Below the pieces are notes generated by a model. The model did not search any database, was not told where the DNA came from, and saw only the letters and a list, made by a program, of their open reading frames with translations. The position numbers and the translations under genes were made by a program. Shown here piece by piece: positions 43,267-52,510 of a DNA stretch of 64,000 bases; position 1 is the stretch's first letter; every line of letters starts with the position of its first letter. The DNA is taken from the NCBI GenBank assembly GCA_029263315.1, contig JAJCXR010000020.1:1-64000 (forward strand). The letters are read 5' to 3'. The DNA is from Acidobacteriota bacterium (GTDB lineage: Bacteria; Acidobacteriota; Thermoanaerobaculia; Multivoradales; J023).

Positions 43267-44427
43267 ATGCCAAGATGCAAATCTTGCGATCAGCTCCTCG
43301 CCGAGGACAGTCCTTTCTGCCAATACTGTGGTAATTCGCGGATAGTCGAATCACTGACTACACCACGAAAACCGCCGGAATGGCTAGATAGAGCACTCAG
43401 CGTTGCGACAATTGTCCTAGGACTTTGGCTGCTCGTTACCATCGGCATAGCGTTCCTTCGTGAAGCCAAAGCCTTGAGGCGAGCACGAGCCGCGATCGAA
43501 ACCAACAATCTTTCACAAGCCAACTCCTGGATAGAGCCCTGGCTTGCGAGACATCCCAACCACCCAGAGGCACTGTTCTTGGCTGGTAACGCGGCTATCA
43601 AGCTCGGTTTTTCGAAGGATGCGATTCAACATTTCCAGACACTCAGTACGTTGCGCGACAGTGGCAGTAAACGCGCTGCTGAAAGAGTAAACAAGCTCAC
43701 ATCGATCTTCCAGAAACAACTACCCATTAATTCTCTCAGGTTCCAATGCGGCCAAAGCCAATATGCTGATTTTTACAACACCTTCATAGAACTAGGCCCC
43801 GAGATGGAAGACGCATTGCTTGATAGCGCTGCAAATGTCGCCAGCAAGTGTATCACCTTGGCCGACAGACGAAGAAAGAACGAACCAGCTTATTGGCTGA
43901 TTAAGGAGAAAGGTCTTGACCCAGCCCGCGTCGTATCGTTTGTCTACTTAAGGCCTCTAGAAAACGCCATGGCGAAGAAGAACTACGACCCGGTAGAAGA
44001 GCTGGCAGCCCAGGCCCTGGCACAGTGGCCAGAATCGTCTACGAGGGTTCACGAGGCCCTTTCCGAGATACGCGGACAAGTCACTCTCACAACTCAAAAA
44101 ATTCGAGACCTATGCACTAGTCTCACCCAGTCAAAGAGTTACTACAATGGAAGATTAGCTTGTTTCCCAAAATCAACACCTGAAGAGGTTGCGGGACAGA
44201 TAGATGCCTGGGGTCACCCTTTTGTCTACACGGCCCAAGAGCCTGACGAGGACAGCAAATGCTACCGAGGATTTGAGATCGCCTCCTTGGGAGTCGAGCT
44301 GAAACGCAATCAATCCTCTCCTAATGCAACATACAACCCACAGATGGGTGTGGCTTGCGGCTCGGCGGGAGGAAGGCGACCCAGACTCGTGAGTCCTATC
44401 CCTAACAACTTTTGGCTAGCCGAATAG
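43267..44427 (+). CDS. Zinc-ribbon membrane protein with TPR-like domain
   Basis: 386 residues. The N-terminus CKSCDQLLAEDSPFCQYCG is a CxxC...CxxC zinc ribbon. One membrane helix follows (VATIVLGLWLLVTIGIAFL), then a TPR-like part (RARAAIETNNLSQANSWIEP, EALFLAGNAAIKLGFSKDAI). The C-terminal 250 residues are unknown with several cysteines. AGGAGAG lies before the ATG. Second gene of the CHAT operon; it could sense or assemble partners at the membrane. Confidence 0.7.
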   Translation: MPRCKSCDQLLAEDSPFCQYCGNSRIVESLTTPRKPPEWLDRALSVATIVLGLWLLVTIGIAFLREAKALRRARAAIETNNLSQANSWIEPWLARHPNHPEALFLAGNAAIKLGFSKDAIQHFQTLSTLRDSGSKRAAERVNKLTSIFQKQLPINSLRFQCGQSQYADFYNTFIELGPEMEDALLDSAANVASKCITLADRRRKNEPAYWLIKEKGLDPARVVSFVYLRPLENAMAKKNYDPVEELAAQALAQWPESSTRVHEALSEIRGQVTLTTQKIRDLCTSLTQSKSYYNGRLACFPKSTPEEVAGQIDAWGHPFVYTAQEPDEDSKCYRGFEIASLGVELKRNQSSPNATYNPQMGVACGSAGGRRPRLVSPIPNNFWLAE

Positions 44428-44447
44428 TTCACTCTGCGGATCGAACC

Positions 44448-45263
44448 ATGCCAACCCGAGAAATTGCGACTCGCGCATATTTTCAGTCGTCAGAGCACAA
44501 CCTGAAGCTCCGCGGCGCAGCCTCCCTGATCATTTCGGCTCTCCTCATACTAGTAGGCATATCTGTAGCTCCGGGGTCTGGAGGAATCACTCAAGGGTGC
44601 ATCGCATTGGTTTTCTTTGTGCCAGGAATCACCCTCGGTTTGCTGGGTGGGTTACGCCTACTCTATGATCTATGGCGGAACAGAGGAATTCGAACGAACC
44701 CAGATTGCCCAAGTGACGACGAGATCCAGAGACTGATCGATGAAGGCATTGAATCTGCTCGGAACCATGCTCTGGATAGTCTCGGCCTCTCAGACGGGCA
44801 CTTGGCGTTCGAACCTTTGACGATCATCGCACCGCTTCTCTGGAGAACCGAAGGAGTCCATGACGACGAGCTCGTCTTTCGTAGAGGGAAGGATGGAGAG
44901 CTTAGGTTTGGCGTCTATTCCATCACCATTATTGCACTTGCCGAACGGCATATAGCCGCGTTCACTTGCTCTTACAGACTAATCTATGATGACGTCGTCA
45001 ACGTCAGAATATGCGAATATCAATATCACAACATTGTCTCAGTTTCGGTTAGCGAGAAGCCTAGCTCGCTGCGCTTTGTTTCAGGAGAGGAGATTTCAAC
45101 CGCACAGGAGTTTCGTGTCTCTGTGCAGAATGGAGAGGCGATTCGAATCACAATAGATGCCCCCGCGATCAGGCGCTTGACCGGAGCCGACTCTTTACCT
45201 TCGACGGGTGTAGAGAGGGCAGTCAGGGCCATCAGAGCTGCATTGCGCGATCGAAACCCTTGA
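44448..45263 (+). CDS. Membrane protein with PH-like tail, third gene of the CHAT operon
   Basis: 271 residues from ATG 44448; an earlier TTG at 44412 would overlap the upstream gene. Two hydrophobic helices lie near the N-terminus (SLIISALLILVGISVAP and IALVFFVPGITLGLLGGLRL). The cytosolic rest has a beta pattern (ERHIAAFTCSYRLIYDDVVN, YQYHNIVSVSVSEKPSSLRF, EFRVSVQNGEAIRITIDA) that resembles bacterial PH-type domains. That fold is a guess from strand pattern only. It is followed after 71 nt by the CHAT protease gene. Confidence 0.6.
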   Translation: MPTREIATRAYFQSSEHNLKLRGAASLIISALLILVGISVAPGSGGITQGCIALVFFVPGITLGLLGGLRLLYDLWRNRGIRTNPDCPSDDEIQRLIDEGIESARNHALDSLGLSDGHLAFEPLTIIAPLLWRTEGVHDDELVFRRGKDGELRFGVYSITIIALAERHIAAFTCSYRLIYDDVVNVRICEYQYHNIVSVSVSEKPSSLRFVSGEEISTAQEFRVSVQNGEAIRITIDAPAIRRLTGADSLPSTGVERAVRAIRAALRDRNP

Positions 45264-45334
45264 GACCGGCAGCACCTTTGCCGTTTCGACAGCGCTAGGG
45301 GATTGTTGGGTTCAAGGGAGTTGCGGAGAAGAAA

Positions 45335-46924
45335 ATGAGATCGTCTCCAAGATACGAAGACTTCGTCGTGCGCATCGAGAAACGAAGTAGTGGCTATCTA
45401 ACTAGGTTGGTCAGGTCACCCTATGGCTCGGCTGAGGAGAAATTTATCCCTCCATATGATCAACAGGACCTGACAGACTTCTTGGATGACATGGAGAGTA
45501 TCTTACTCGACTCTGGGGCTGAGCCTCGACAACCTCAAGATCCTAGAGAATTGGGAGCGCTGCTCTTCAAGTCACTATTCAGTGGAACCGTCGGAGATCG
45601 ACTGAGTCAAAGCCTCGCGCATGTCAATGCCAGTGAGAATACTGGATTACGCATTCAAATAGAAATCGACCCATCCAATCCTGCGTTAGCACCGTTAGCT
45701 GCACTACCGTGGGAGCTACTACGTCATCCAGAGAAGTCTTCCTTTTTGAGTCAAAATATTCTGACCCCTGTAGTTCGATACATTGACGTCACCTCACTTC
45801 ATATCGTTCCACCGGTACCCATTGACGAGCTGCGTATTTTGGCCTGTGCTTCTAGTCCCAAAGGCACCGGCTTCATCCACGACGATGAGGACCTCGAACG
45901 TGTGCGACGAGCATGGGGTCAAATCTCGTCTACCAACTTCATCAGCCTACCCAGGCCGTGCACGCTCTTAAAGCTGCGTCAAGCGCTGCGCGAGCACTCG
46001 CCACATGTATTTCACTTCATTGGACACGGAAGCTTCGACTCAAGAGAGAGCTGCGGTAGCCTCTATTTTGAAACCGATTTCTTCGATCCACATGAGGTAG
46101 ACGGAGAGCTTCTGGCTGCAAATCTCACTACGGAACAGAAATTGCGCCTGGTTTTTCTGAGCTCTTGCGAAGGTGCGAAGATTCCCCACCAGTATGGGCA
46201 AGATCCCTATCGTGGAGTCGCATCTGCACTTCTCAAATCGGGAGTCACTTCTGTGGTCGCGATGCAGTTTCCCGTCTCCACTGCGGCAGCCATAGAGTTT
46301 ACCGATGCCTTCTACCGAGCCCTCGCGGATGGCGATCCGATTGAGGCTGCTGTTGCAGAGGCTCGCCTCGCGATGCAGCGGGAGGAGCCGTATTCTTGGG
46401 AATGGATAACTCCTACCCTCTATATGAGCTCATGCTGCGGCAGCCTGTTTGACAAGCAAGCGATCAGGGAACCAGGGAATCTAGCTGGAGGGTCGCAGTC
46501 TATCGAAGCAGTGCATGCCCTATTCGATCTCAAAGAGTATTGTGCCGCAGATGACATGCTGAATACTCTCGTAATGGCTGGCGACCAACAGGCTGAAATC
46601 TTCCACCTACGGGCGTTGGCTCGGCTGGCGGGGCAGCGCCCAAGATCTCTTTCTCTTCGCCAGATCAAATACATTGAGAAAAATCTGAGTAGCGCCACAA
46701 CACTCGACCAGAGTCACGCACATTTCTACTTTCTCTGGGCTCTGGTCAGATCCGACTTCTATCGATGGAATGGTTTCCGAATACCATCTCCATCCCCCAT
46801 GGATCTCCTGGACCAGGCGGAGCAAGCTCAAATGAACGTGACTGAGCTGGATCGAATAGTGGAAAACGTCCCGATTTCCCAAGGCCCCGTCTACGAGGCC
46901 ATTCAGCACCATCGCCGGCGCTAG
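45335..46924 (+). CDS. CHAT-domain protease
   Basis: 529 residues, no signal peptide. The N-terminal about 150 residues (FKSLFSGTVGDRLSQSLAHV, LRIQIEIDPSNPALAPLAAL, PWELLRHPE) are the usual lead-in of CHAT proteins. The catalytic dyad is visible: His231 in HFIGHGSF and Cys278 in FLSSCEGA, followed by GVASALLKSGVTSVVAMQFP and FYRALADGDPIEAAVAEARL. The C-terminal about 140 residues are helical and may read out a partner. Last gene of a four-gene set with three membrane proteins. CHAT proteases commonly act in cell-suicide defence; that role here is inference. Confidence 0.9.
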   Translation: MRSSPRYEDFVVRIEKRSSGYLTRLVRSPYGSAEEKFIPPYDQQDLTDFLDDMESILLDSGAEPRQPQDPRELGALLFKSLFSGTVGDRLSQSLAHVNASENTGLRIQIEIDPSNPALAPLAALPWELLRHPEKSSFLSQNILTPVVRYIDVTSLHIVPPVPIDELRILACASSPKGTGFIHDDEDLERVRRAWGQISSTNFISLPRPCTLLKLRQALREHSPHVFHFIGHGSFDSRESCGSLYFETDFFDPHEVDGELLAANLTTEQKLRLVFLSSCEGAKIPHQYGQDPYRGVASALLKSGVTSVVAMQFPVSTAAAIEFTDAFYRALADGDPIEAAVAEARLAMQREEPYSWEWITPTLYMSSCCGSLFDKQAIREPGNLAGGSQSIEAVHALFDLKEYCAADDMLNTLVMAGDQQAEIFHLRALARLAGQRPRSLSLRQIKYIEKNLSSATTLDQSHAHFYFLWALVRSDFYRWNGFRIPSPSPMDLLDQAEQAQMNVTELDRIVENVPISQGPVYEAIQHHRRR

Positions 46925-47180
46925 GTCGCCGTCTCCCTCACACTGGGAACAGGTGCGCCGAGCCTGACCTGAGACGCTCTAGGACCGCAACGACCTGTTC
47001 CTACATCCCGCCGAAGGATGTAGACTCTGACCGCCGCTGCATCGTCCATTTCCGCTGGTCCGCGTTCCGTTGCCTCGGGAAACAATATGAGCTCCGCCCT
47101 GAACGCCCCGTTTCTACTCGCTACCTTGACCGGGCCCCCGGCTGGTGTAGATCGGTCGGGCCTTGGGCGTGTCGGTGCCG
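46925..47180. other. Gap before the helicase remnant
   Basis: 256 bp without an intact gene. The composition returns to GC-rich here, so the border between the A/T-richer CHAT operon and the decayed defence genes falls in this gap. Confidence 0.35.
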
Positions 47181-48127
47181 ATGCGGGCCAAGAAGGAGCG
47201 TCAGGTCGCGACACTGAGTGCCCTGCCGAGCCTGGATTTGCCGTCGCTGGTGGCCATGCTGCACCGCGACGAGCTGAAGGCGGCCTGCCGATCTGCCGAC
47301 CTGGACGACTCGGGACGGGCTCGACAAGTGCTGGCGCAACGGCTGCTGACGGCGGCCGGGCAGGAGTCGACGGCGGCGCCGGCCGCCTATTTCACCGACC
47401 CGGACACGGCCCGCCACTTGCCGCAAGTGGGCGATGTGGTGCGGGTACGTCACCGGCAGTATTTGGTCGAGGAGGTCCTCGGGCCGACCGCCACGACCGT
47501 CGGCGGCCAAGTGGCGGCGCACCGGGTGCGGCTGGTGGGTCTCGACGACGACGCCCAAGGACGGGTGCTCGAGGTGCTGTGGCAACTGGAGCTCGGCGCC
47601 CGGGTGATGCACAGCCAGTCCGCCGGCTTGCCGGAGCCCAGTACCCTCGACGCCCCGGGACGCTTCGGCGCCTACCTGGCCACCCTGCGCTGGCATGCCG
47701 TCACCGCCACCAAGCCGCGCCTCTTCCAAGCCCCTTTCCGCGCCGGCATCCAGCTGATGAATCACCAGTTGGTACCCCTCGAACGCGCCCTCGAGCTGCC
47801 CCGGGCCAATCTCTTCATCGCCGAGGATGTCGGCCTCGTCAACCGCGACTTCATCGCCCGGCGACGGCAAGAGCGGGGTTTGGCGTCAACCCGTGGGCGA
47901 CGCACCGCCGTTTCATCATCTCCCACAGCACCCTGCGCCGCCCCGAGTACCGTGACCCGCTGCTGCACCACCTAGTCGAACGGGCCCGCAAGAGCCTGCT
48001 GGTTCTCGACCAAGCCCACGCCGCCGCCCCCGCCAGCGCCAGCCGCTACACCGTCGACTCGCAGCACACGACGGTGATCCGCGATGTGGCGCCGCGGCGA
48101 AGTGAGGGGCAGGGGTCGTTGTTTTGA
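47181..48127 (+). pseudogene. Broken DISARM-type SNF2 helicase (DrmD-like)
   Basis: The plus strand encodes VGDVVRVRHRQYLVEEVL, LVGLDDDAQGRVLEVLWQLE, RWHAVTATKPRLFQAPFRAG and IQLMNHQLVPLERALELPRA, the N-terminal part of DrmD-type SNF2 helicases. At LFIAEDVGL the Walker A (normally DDVGLGKTIEAG) is gone and sequence jumps to NRDFIARRRQERG. After a one-base loss near 47880 the frame changes to GVNPWATHRRFIISHSTLRR, continuing to SLLVLDQAHAAAPASASRYT (degenerate DEAH box) and IRDVAP. It then ends in SEGQGSLF, a tail that belongs to the methylase remnant. Internal deletion, frameshift and fused tail leave no working helicase. Confidence 0.75.
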
Positions 48128-48128
48128 T
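48104..48128 (+). repeat. 25-bp direct repeat, copy 1
   Basis: GAGGGGCAGGGGTCGTTGTT followed by TTGAT is identical to 49506-49530. In this copy it supplies the last residues (EGQGSLF and stop) of the broken helicase. Confidence 0.85.
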
Positions 48129-48494
48129 CTACCCCAAAGCAAATGCAGCGAGCCATCCTCTGTGGTTACGGAGGGGCCGGCGCACTTCTAGTGCAGCTCA
48201 GCGTAGTGGTGCCTGGCAGTAGAGTGCTCGCTGGTCCTGGTAGTCCTTATTTTACTTCGGGGAATGAGCTTTTTCGGTTCCGGTTAACGCGTTCTATAGA
48301 GGGCGAAACTGATTCTCGAAGGCGCCAAGACATGGCTGGGAAAGTACCTATCGTGGCCAAATCGATCCGTCCTCCGATGGAGACTTGACTTAGCGCCCGC
48401 CGCCCACTCACAAGAGTCTGATGAGAGTCTAGATTCAGAACAGTTCGCCGCCCTGGATACTCAACGCTTCATACCGCTATCAGGAGGCCAAGAA
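48129..48494. other. Gap between helicase remnant and small membrane gene
   Basis: About 365 bp with no recognisable gene. A GTGCCTGGCA element appears near 48209. The final bases hold CAGGAGG (48481-48487), the ribosome-binding site of the next gene. Confidence 0.35.
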
Positions 48495-48803
48495 TTGTCT
48501 CAAGCACACCACTTCCCTCATTGGATCATGAAACTAGTCGAAGATCTTCCACCCATCCACGAGAAGAAGAATCCGATTGTTGCGGGGCTGCTAGGGTTCT
48601 TCTTCGGTGGGATTGGACTCGGAATCTACTTCCAAACCTGGAAGGACTTTCTATACCCAGTCGCGGTTTTTGTGATGGCTTCGATACTGCTTGCACCGCT
48701 CATCGTCGTTGGTCCCTTCCTGGCTCTGATCTTCGCCGCAGTTTGGGGTACGGTGAGAGCGGCAAACTCCGGCCCCACCTCAGGTGCCGGGCATGGGAAC
48801 TGA
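48495..48803 (+). CDS. Small membrane protein
   Basis: 102 residues from a TTG start at 48495, supported by CAGGAGG 7 nt upstream. Two hydrophobic stretches: NPIVAGLLGFFFGGIGLGIY and FLYPVAVFVMASILLAPLIV with VGPFLALIFAAVWG. The first resembles the short glycine-rich hairpin of TM2-like proteins. No partner is evident. It lies between the two copies of the 25-bp repeat, so it may have come in with the rearrangement of the defence remnants. Confidence 0.6.
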   Translation: MSQAHHFPHWIMKLVEDLPPIHEKKNPIVAGLLGFFFGGIGLGIYFQTWKDFLYPVAVFVMASILLAPLIVVGPFLALIFAAVWGTVRAANSGPTSGAGHGN

Positions 48804-49235
48804 TTGACGGACTCCCCCCAAAATGGCCTCTCAATCTACCGGTCGGCTTCGCAGCCGGTGGGGGGGCACTTCCGATAGACGCAGGAACCTCGGGCTTCTT
48901 CAATTCAACTGGGCATTTCGTTGACGACAATCTGTGGGGTGCGAGCTGATGCTTGGGGCGTCTAGGCATCGGCGGATCGTAAGCAACCCGGAAAGGAGCT
49001 TTCTAACGGATCGAGGACGAACAACAAATTCGGGCAATCTCTCCATGCGATCCGGGACTATTACTCCCACTCGTATGGATAGAGCTCGGCAACTCCGCGA
49101 TCAAGTACTCCCTGGACTGGGGCCATTGGGGATCCCCGATCCGATCCCTTCGAGTCGACGAATTGGAGACCTGCCCAGACGTCCCAGAATGGCCGGCGGC
49201 GGAGACGGCTTGATTGCTGCATCGACCAACCGGAC

Positions 49236-49530
49236 GATCTGCTTTGTATCTACACGAAGAGCTTGACCGCGCCGTCCTCGCCGCCTACGGCTGGCCGGAC
49301 ATCGACGTCCCGCCCTACACCACCCCCCAAAACGAGGTCGAGCGTCGCGCCCTCGAAGCCTTCGGGACGAGGTCATCGACAAGCTCTTCGTTCTCAACGC
49401 TGAACGGGCCAAAGAAGAAAAGCGGCTGGGGCTGGCGGCGGCGGCCCAGGCGAAGAGCGGCGGCAAGGGGAAGGGAGGTCCAAGGACAAGCGCGGCAAGG
49501 GGAGCGAGGGGCAGGGGTCGTTGTTTTGAT
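49236..49530 (+). pseudogene. C-terminal remnant of an adenine-specific DNA methylase
   Basis: The peptide LHEELDRAVLAAYGWPDIDV with PPYTTPQNEVERRALEAFG, then in a shifted frame DEVIDKLFVLNAERAKEEKR, fits the C-terminal end of Eco57I/DrmMI-like adenine methylases seen with DISARM and related systems. At least one more frameshift is needed to reach the basic tail and the end SEGQGSLF at 49528. No catalytic NPPY domain is present upstream. Confidence 0.65.
49506..49530 (+). repeat. 25-bp direct repeat, copy 2
   Basis: Identical to 48104-48128. In this copy it encodes the natural end of the methylase remnant, so copy 1 probably came from this gene family. Confidence 0.85.
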
Positions 49531-49551
49531 TCGAACCAAGGAGATCTGATC

Positions 49552-50523
49552 ATGCCAACCCATCCTCTTTCCCCTCTCCAAGCCGGAGCTTGGCTCGGCA
49601 TCGATATCGGCAGCGGCCGCAACAAGGTCTGTAGCTTCTGCCTGATCACTAGCGACGGCGAAGGCGATGTCGCCGTGACGTTTGAAAAGGGCCCCGCCGA
49701 GGCGCCCTACCCTGAAAAGAATACATTCGCCGCCCTGATCGACCCCACCCGACCTCCCACCTACTTGAGAACCGAGATCGAAGCCACCGTATGCAAAGTG
49801 ATTCGCCATTCGCAGTTGGTGACCCGCTGGCTCGAAACCGTCGACCAGCCCGGCGCCACCGCCGTCGCCATCGACGCGCCGGTCGCCTTGGCATCCCCCG
49901 GTCAGGTCCTGCGACAGACCGAAGCCGCCTGCACCCAAACCTTTAGAACCCCCAACCGCGCCACCTTCGAAAGCCACCTCGATGGCCAGCAGAAACCAGG
50001 CTTCTACAACAGCAATACCTTCTGGAAGTGCATCGGATTCACCGTCTACCGCCATCTCGCGGCACGCCTCAAAACCGATCTCTCACCCGCCGCCCTAGCA
50101 GCCGCCACCTGTGCCCAACCAGTCACCGGCTGGCGCTTGCGCGAAACCTTTCCCAGCGACGTCTACAAACGAGCCGATGGAACGGAAGGAATCCTCGCGA
50201 ATGCAGGAAAGGCCACCCTCCGCCATCTGGTGGCCCCTGGAGTCGACTGGCGAGCTGAGCCGGGTGTCGTCAAACCCGTCCTGACTCGCCTGCAGGGAAT
50301 CCGTCAACGCCTGCACGGCGACCTCGAAGTCGGTGGTGCACTGGCGTCGATGCAAAAGCTGACCAGCGTCACCGGCGACCTGTGGGACGCCTTCACCTGC
50401 GCCTTCGCCGTCTGCGCCGAAGATCACGGAGGCGGTCATTTCCGCGGCTGGGATCGTCACTCCGAGGCGTCGGAACGGTTGCGCCGGGAGGGGGCGATTT
50501 TGACCGTGGCGACGGCCGGTTAG
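49552..50523 (+). CDS. DUF429-like protein (RNase H fold)
   Basis: 323 residues with AAGGAG 8-13 nt before the ATG. AWLGIDIGSGRNKVCSFCLI is the first strand of an RNase-H-like/DUF429 fold, AVAIDAPVALASPGQVLRQT is the second acidic strand with the family's IDAP-type motif, and LWDAFTCAFAVCAEDHG fits the last helix (DAxxCA). Catalytic-type Asp residues are kept. Function of DUF429 is unknown, but such proteins are often seen near DNA-modification genes. It begins 22 nt after the methylase remnant. Confidence 0.75.
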   Translation: MPTHPLSPLQAGAWLGIDIGSGRNKVCSFCLITSDGEGDVAVTFEKGPAEAPYPEKNTFAALIDPTRPPTYLRTEIEATVCKVIRHSQLVTRWLETVDQPGATAVAIDAPVALASPGQVLRQTEAACTQTFRTPNRATFESHLDGQQKPGFYNSNTFWKCIGFTVYRHLAARLKTDLSPAALAAATCAQPVTGWRLRETFPSDVYKRADGTEGILANAGKATLRHLVAPGVDWRAEPGVVKPVLTRLQGIRQRLHGDLEVGGALASMQKLTSVTGDLWDAFTCAFAVCAEDHGGGHFRGWDRHSEASERLRREGAILTVATAG

Positions 50524-50739
50524 AGCCCGTCCAACGTCTACACCTTCGGCGTTCCTACAAGCCCACAAACACTCGTGCCAATCCGGAAGAAAAAAATGAT
50601 TGTGACCCCGCCAGGGGTCGGTGTGAGTAGCCCGAGCCGCCCGACCTGAGAGTCTGCGATCAGGAGGGTGCCTCGGGCGGGGGCGGGGGCATCGATCCAA
50701 GGCGAGATGATCCCATCCAAATTGGGTCTCCTCCGGACG

Positions 50740-50998
50740 GGGGGGGCCAACCCTTCGAGGCTCGGGTGGTTGTGCTGCAAACGCCGGATTTCGTCGCGAT
50801 ACGTAGCTTGGCGGCGAGCCAAGTACGGTAGACACTCGCCCACTCGCTGTAATCGAGTACCCAGCTCTCATCTTGGGGCTCCTCGCCCGTCGCATAGGCT
50901 GCATGAAAAACCTCAGAACGAAGGCCGTACTTGCGCTCGAAATCGAGCAACTCTTCTTTGAGGGCGTGGATGTCGGTCAAGATCTCGGGAGGCGTCAT
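50740..50998 (-). pseudogene. Frameshifted small antitoxin-like gene
   Basis: From ATG 50998 the product begins PPEILTDIHALKEELLDFER, then KYGLRSEVFHAAYATGEEPQ and DYSEWASVYRTWLA, a pattern of short helical proteins often found beside small toxins. The natural continuation ARRQATYRDEIRRLQHNHPS lies in another frame, so a frameshift near 50820 breaks it. The annotated frame then reads unrelated Pro-rich sequence to 50660. No toxin partner is seen. Confidence 0.5.
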
Positions 50999-51362
50999 CG
51001 TGCTTCCTCTAAAAGTCCGTCCTATCCTAGCTCAGAGCCCACCAATGCAGCAGACGGCGCCAGCTTTCTGGCCACTCCGATGCGTCCGACCCAGCCATCT
51101 TTTTCTTTGACTCCTAAATCTGGCCGGCATCTTTCCATGGTCCGGCGGATCATCGGCAGAGGCTGGCGCCGAGGACAGCACAGTCGAGTTGCGCCTTCCC
51201 GAGGGAGACTTGGTAAACTAACCGCGCAAACTTATCTACCTGAGGCTCACGACGCCGAGCTCGGCGAGTTTTGAGAGTAACGTCCATGGAGGGTCTGAGA
51301 CCGATGAGACAAATCGAGAAATGCGGCTGGGCATTGGATAGAACCCTTTATGTTAGGCGTCA
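50999..51362. other. Intergenic region, nothing recognised
   Basis: About 360 bp; frames on both strands are Arg/Ser/Pro-rich and show no motif. Confidence 0.35.
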
Positions 51363-51824
51363 ATGATGCGAGCAACACGTGGAGCGTGGAAATGCCTTCC
51401 GGCGCCAGATCAACGTGAGCCTTTGGAGCTCGTCCGGCTATTCACCGATGCTGAAGCTGAGCAAATAAAGGACGGCCTGATTCCCGAAGGAATGGAAGAC
51501 AAATGGTTTGTCTACTTCGAAGACGGGTGGTTGCGCTTCCATAGAAGCTGGACGGGCGCTTTCATCTACGCCCTTCGCCTGGATAGCTCGCCGGCCGGCG
51601 TGCGTGTCGTTGAGGCTTGGGCTAACAGAAACCCCGAACAACACAAGGGAACTGACGCCAGCTTCGACCGAAGGCTCCTGCACTTTCTTATCGACGCATT
51701 CCTTTTGAAAAGGCCCGACGTAAAGTTCCCAATGCCGGCTGGCAAGAACGACGCTCCGGATGGAGTAGCTCAACATCACTATGTTGGCCGTGGTTTTCCA
51801 GAGATCAAAGATGAAGGTACGTAG
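51363..51824 (+). CDS. Hypothetical protein
   Basis: 153 residues, soluble. PLELVRLFTDAEAEQIKDGL, DKWFVYFEDGWLRFHRSWTG and FIYALRLDSSPAGVRVVEAW form a compact alpha/beta domain like those of small orphan proteins in accessory regions. No family name can be given with confidence. It stands alone with no close partner gene. Confidence 0.65.
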   Translation: MMRATRGAWKCLPAPDQREPLELVRLFTDAEAEQIKDGLIPEGMEDKWFVYFEDGWLRFHRSWTGAFIYALRLDSSPAGVRVVEAWANRNPEQHKGTDASFDRRLLHFLIDAFLLKRPDVKFPMPAGKNDAPDGVAQHHYVGRGFPEIKDEGT

Positions 51825-51955
51825 TCACACTAGCAGCCTGCGCCGAAGAGGTCGGAATGGCTAGTCATGCATCGAGGCGGATCGGTAAGCTCAGCTGAGG
51901 GCCCAGGAATCGAGTTGTCGGGCACCTCATCGGCAACTCCTCTTAGCTCGCGTGG

Positions 51956-52168
51956 ATGGCTCCTCAGCTTGGCGATTCGGCGACGGCCCTGAAGGTCGCA
52001 ATAGACTTGAGCCAAGACGATTGGTTAAACTGCCTGAAGGTGATCCAGAGGCAGTCTGCGTATCGAAAACTGAGGCTCGGACTCGAATTCGACGGCACCA
52101 TGGCGAAGCGATGGCTGGAATCTGGTGAGCACATCGATCAACACAACTGGGTTAAGGAAACCGAATGA
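51956..52168 (+). CDS. Possible small protein coupled to the Excalibur gene
   Basis: 70 codons. The stop overlaps the start of the next gene in an ATGA junction (52165-52168), which suggests real coupling. The composition is plausible (LGDSATALKVAIDLSQDDWL, then LEFDGTMAKRWLESGEHIDQ) but no ribosome-binding site or family is evident. It could equally be chance. Confidence 0.35.
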   Translation: MAPQLGDSATALKVAIDLSQDDWLNCLKVIQRQSAYRKLRLGLEFDGTMAKRWLESGEHIDQHNWVKETE

Positions 52169-52422
52169 AAAAGCTCCTCTTAGTAGCTGCTGTAGTTGCC
52201 CTGGGTTGGTATGGAAATCAGTTTTTCAAGAACCCCCAAGCTGTGCAGTCGGCGGACCCGTTCATGGAGACCGAAGTCAGCAACTTCAGATGCGACGGCA
52301 GGGAACACTGCTCAGAAATGTCTTCCTGTGAGGAAGCCACATTTTTCATCAGAAATTGTCCGAACACAAAGATGGATGGCGACCGCGACGGGGTCCCCTG
52401 CGAGAACCAGTGGTGTAGATAG
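52165..52422 (+). CDS. Excalibur calcium-binding domain protein
   Basis: 85 residues. The N-terminal hydrophobic segment KKLLLVAAVVALGWYGNQFF is a signal or anchor. The rest is a complete Excalibur domain: FRCDGREHCSEMSSCEEATF, then NCPNTKMDGDRDGVPCENQW, with the DxDxDGxxCE calcium loop and six paired cysteines. Such proteins sit outside the membrane, often with nuclease-like domains, here alone. Confidence 0.85.
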   Translation: MKKLLLVAAVVALGWYGNQFFKNPQAVQSADPFMETEVSNFRCDGREHCSEMSSCEEATFFIRNCPNTKMDGDRDGVPCENQWCR

Positions 52423-52510
52423 TGCCAGCCCCCACACCCGACGTAAAATCTATTGCTGTCAGCCAATATGGCTGGAACCTCAGCCCAAGCTAGAAAAGGA
52501 GAACGAGCTT

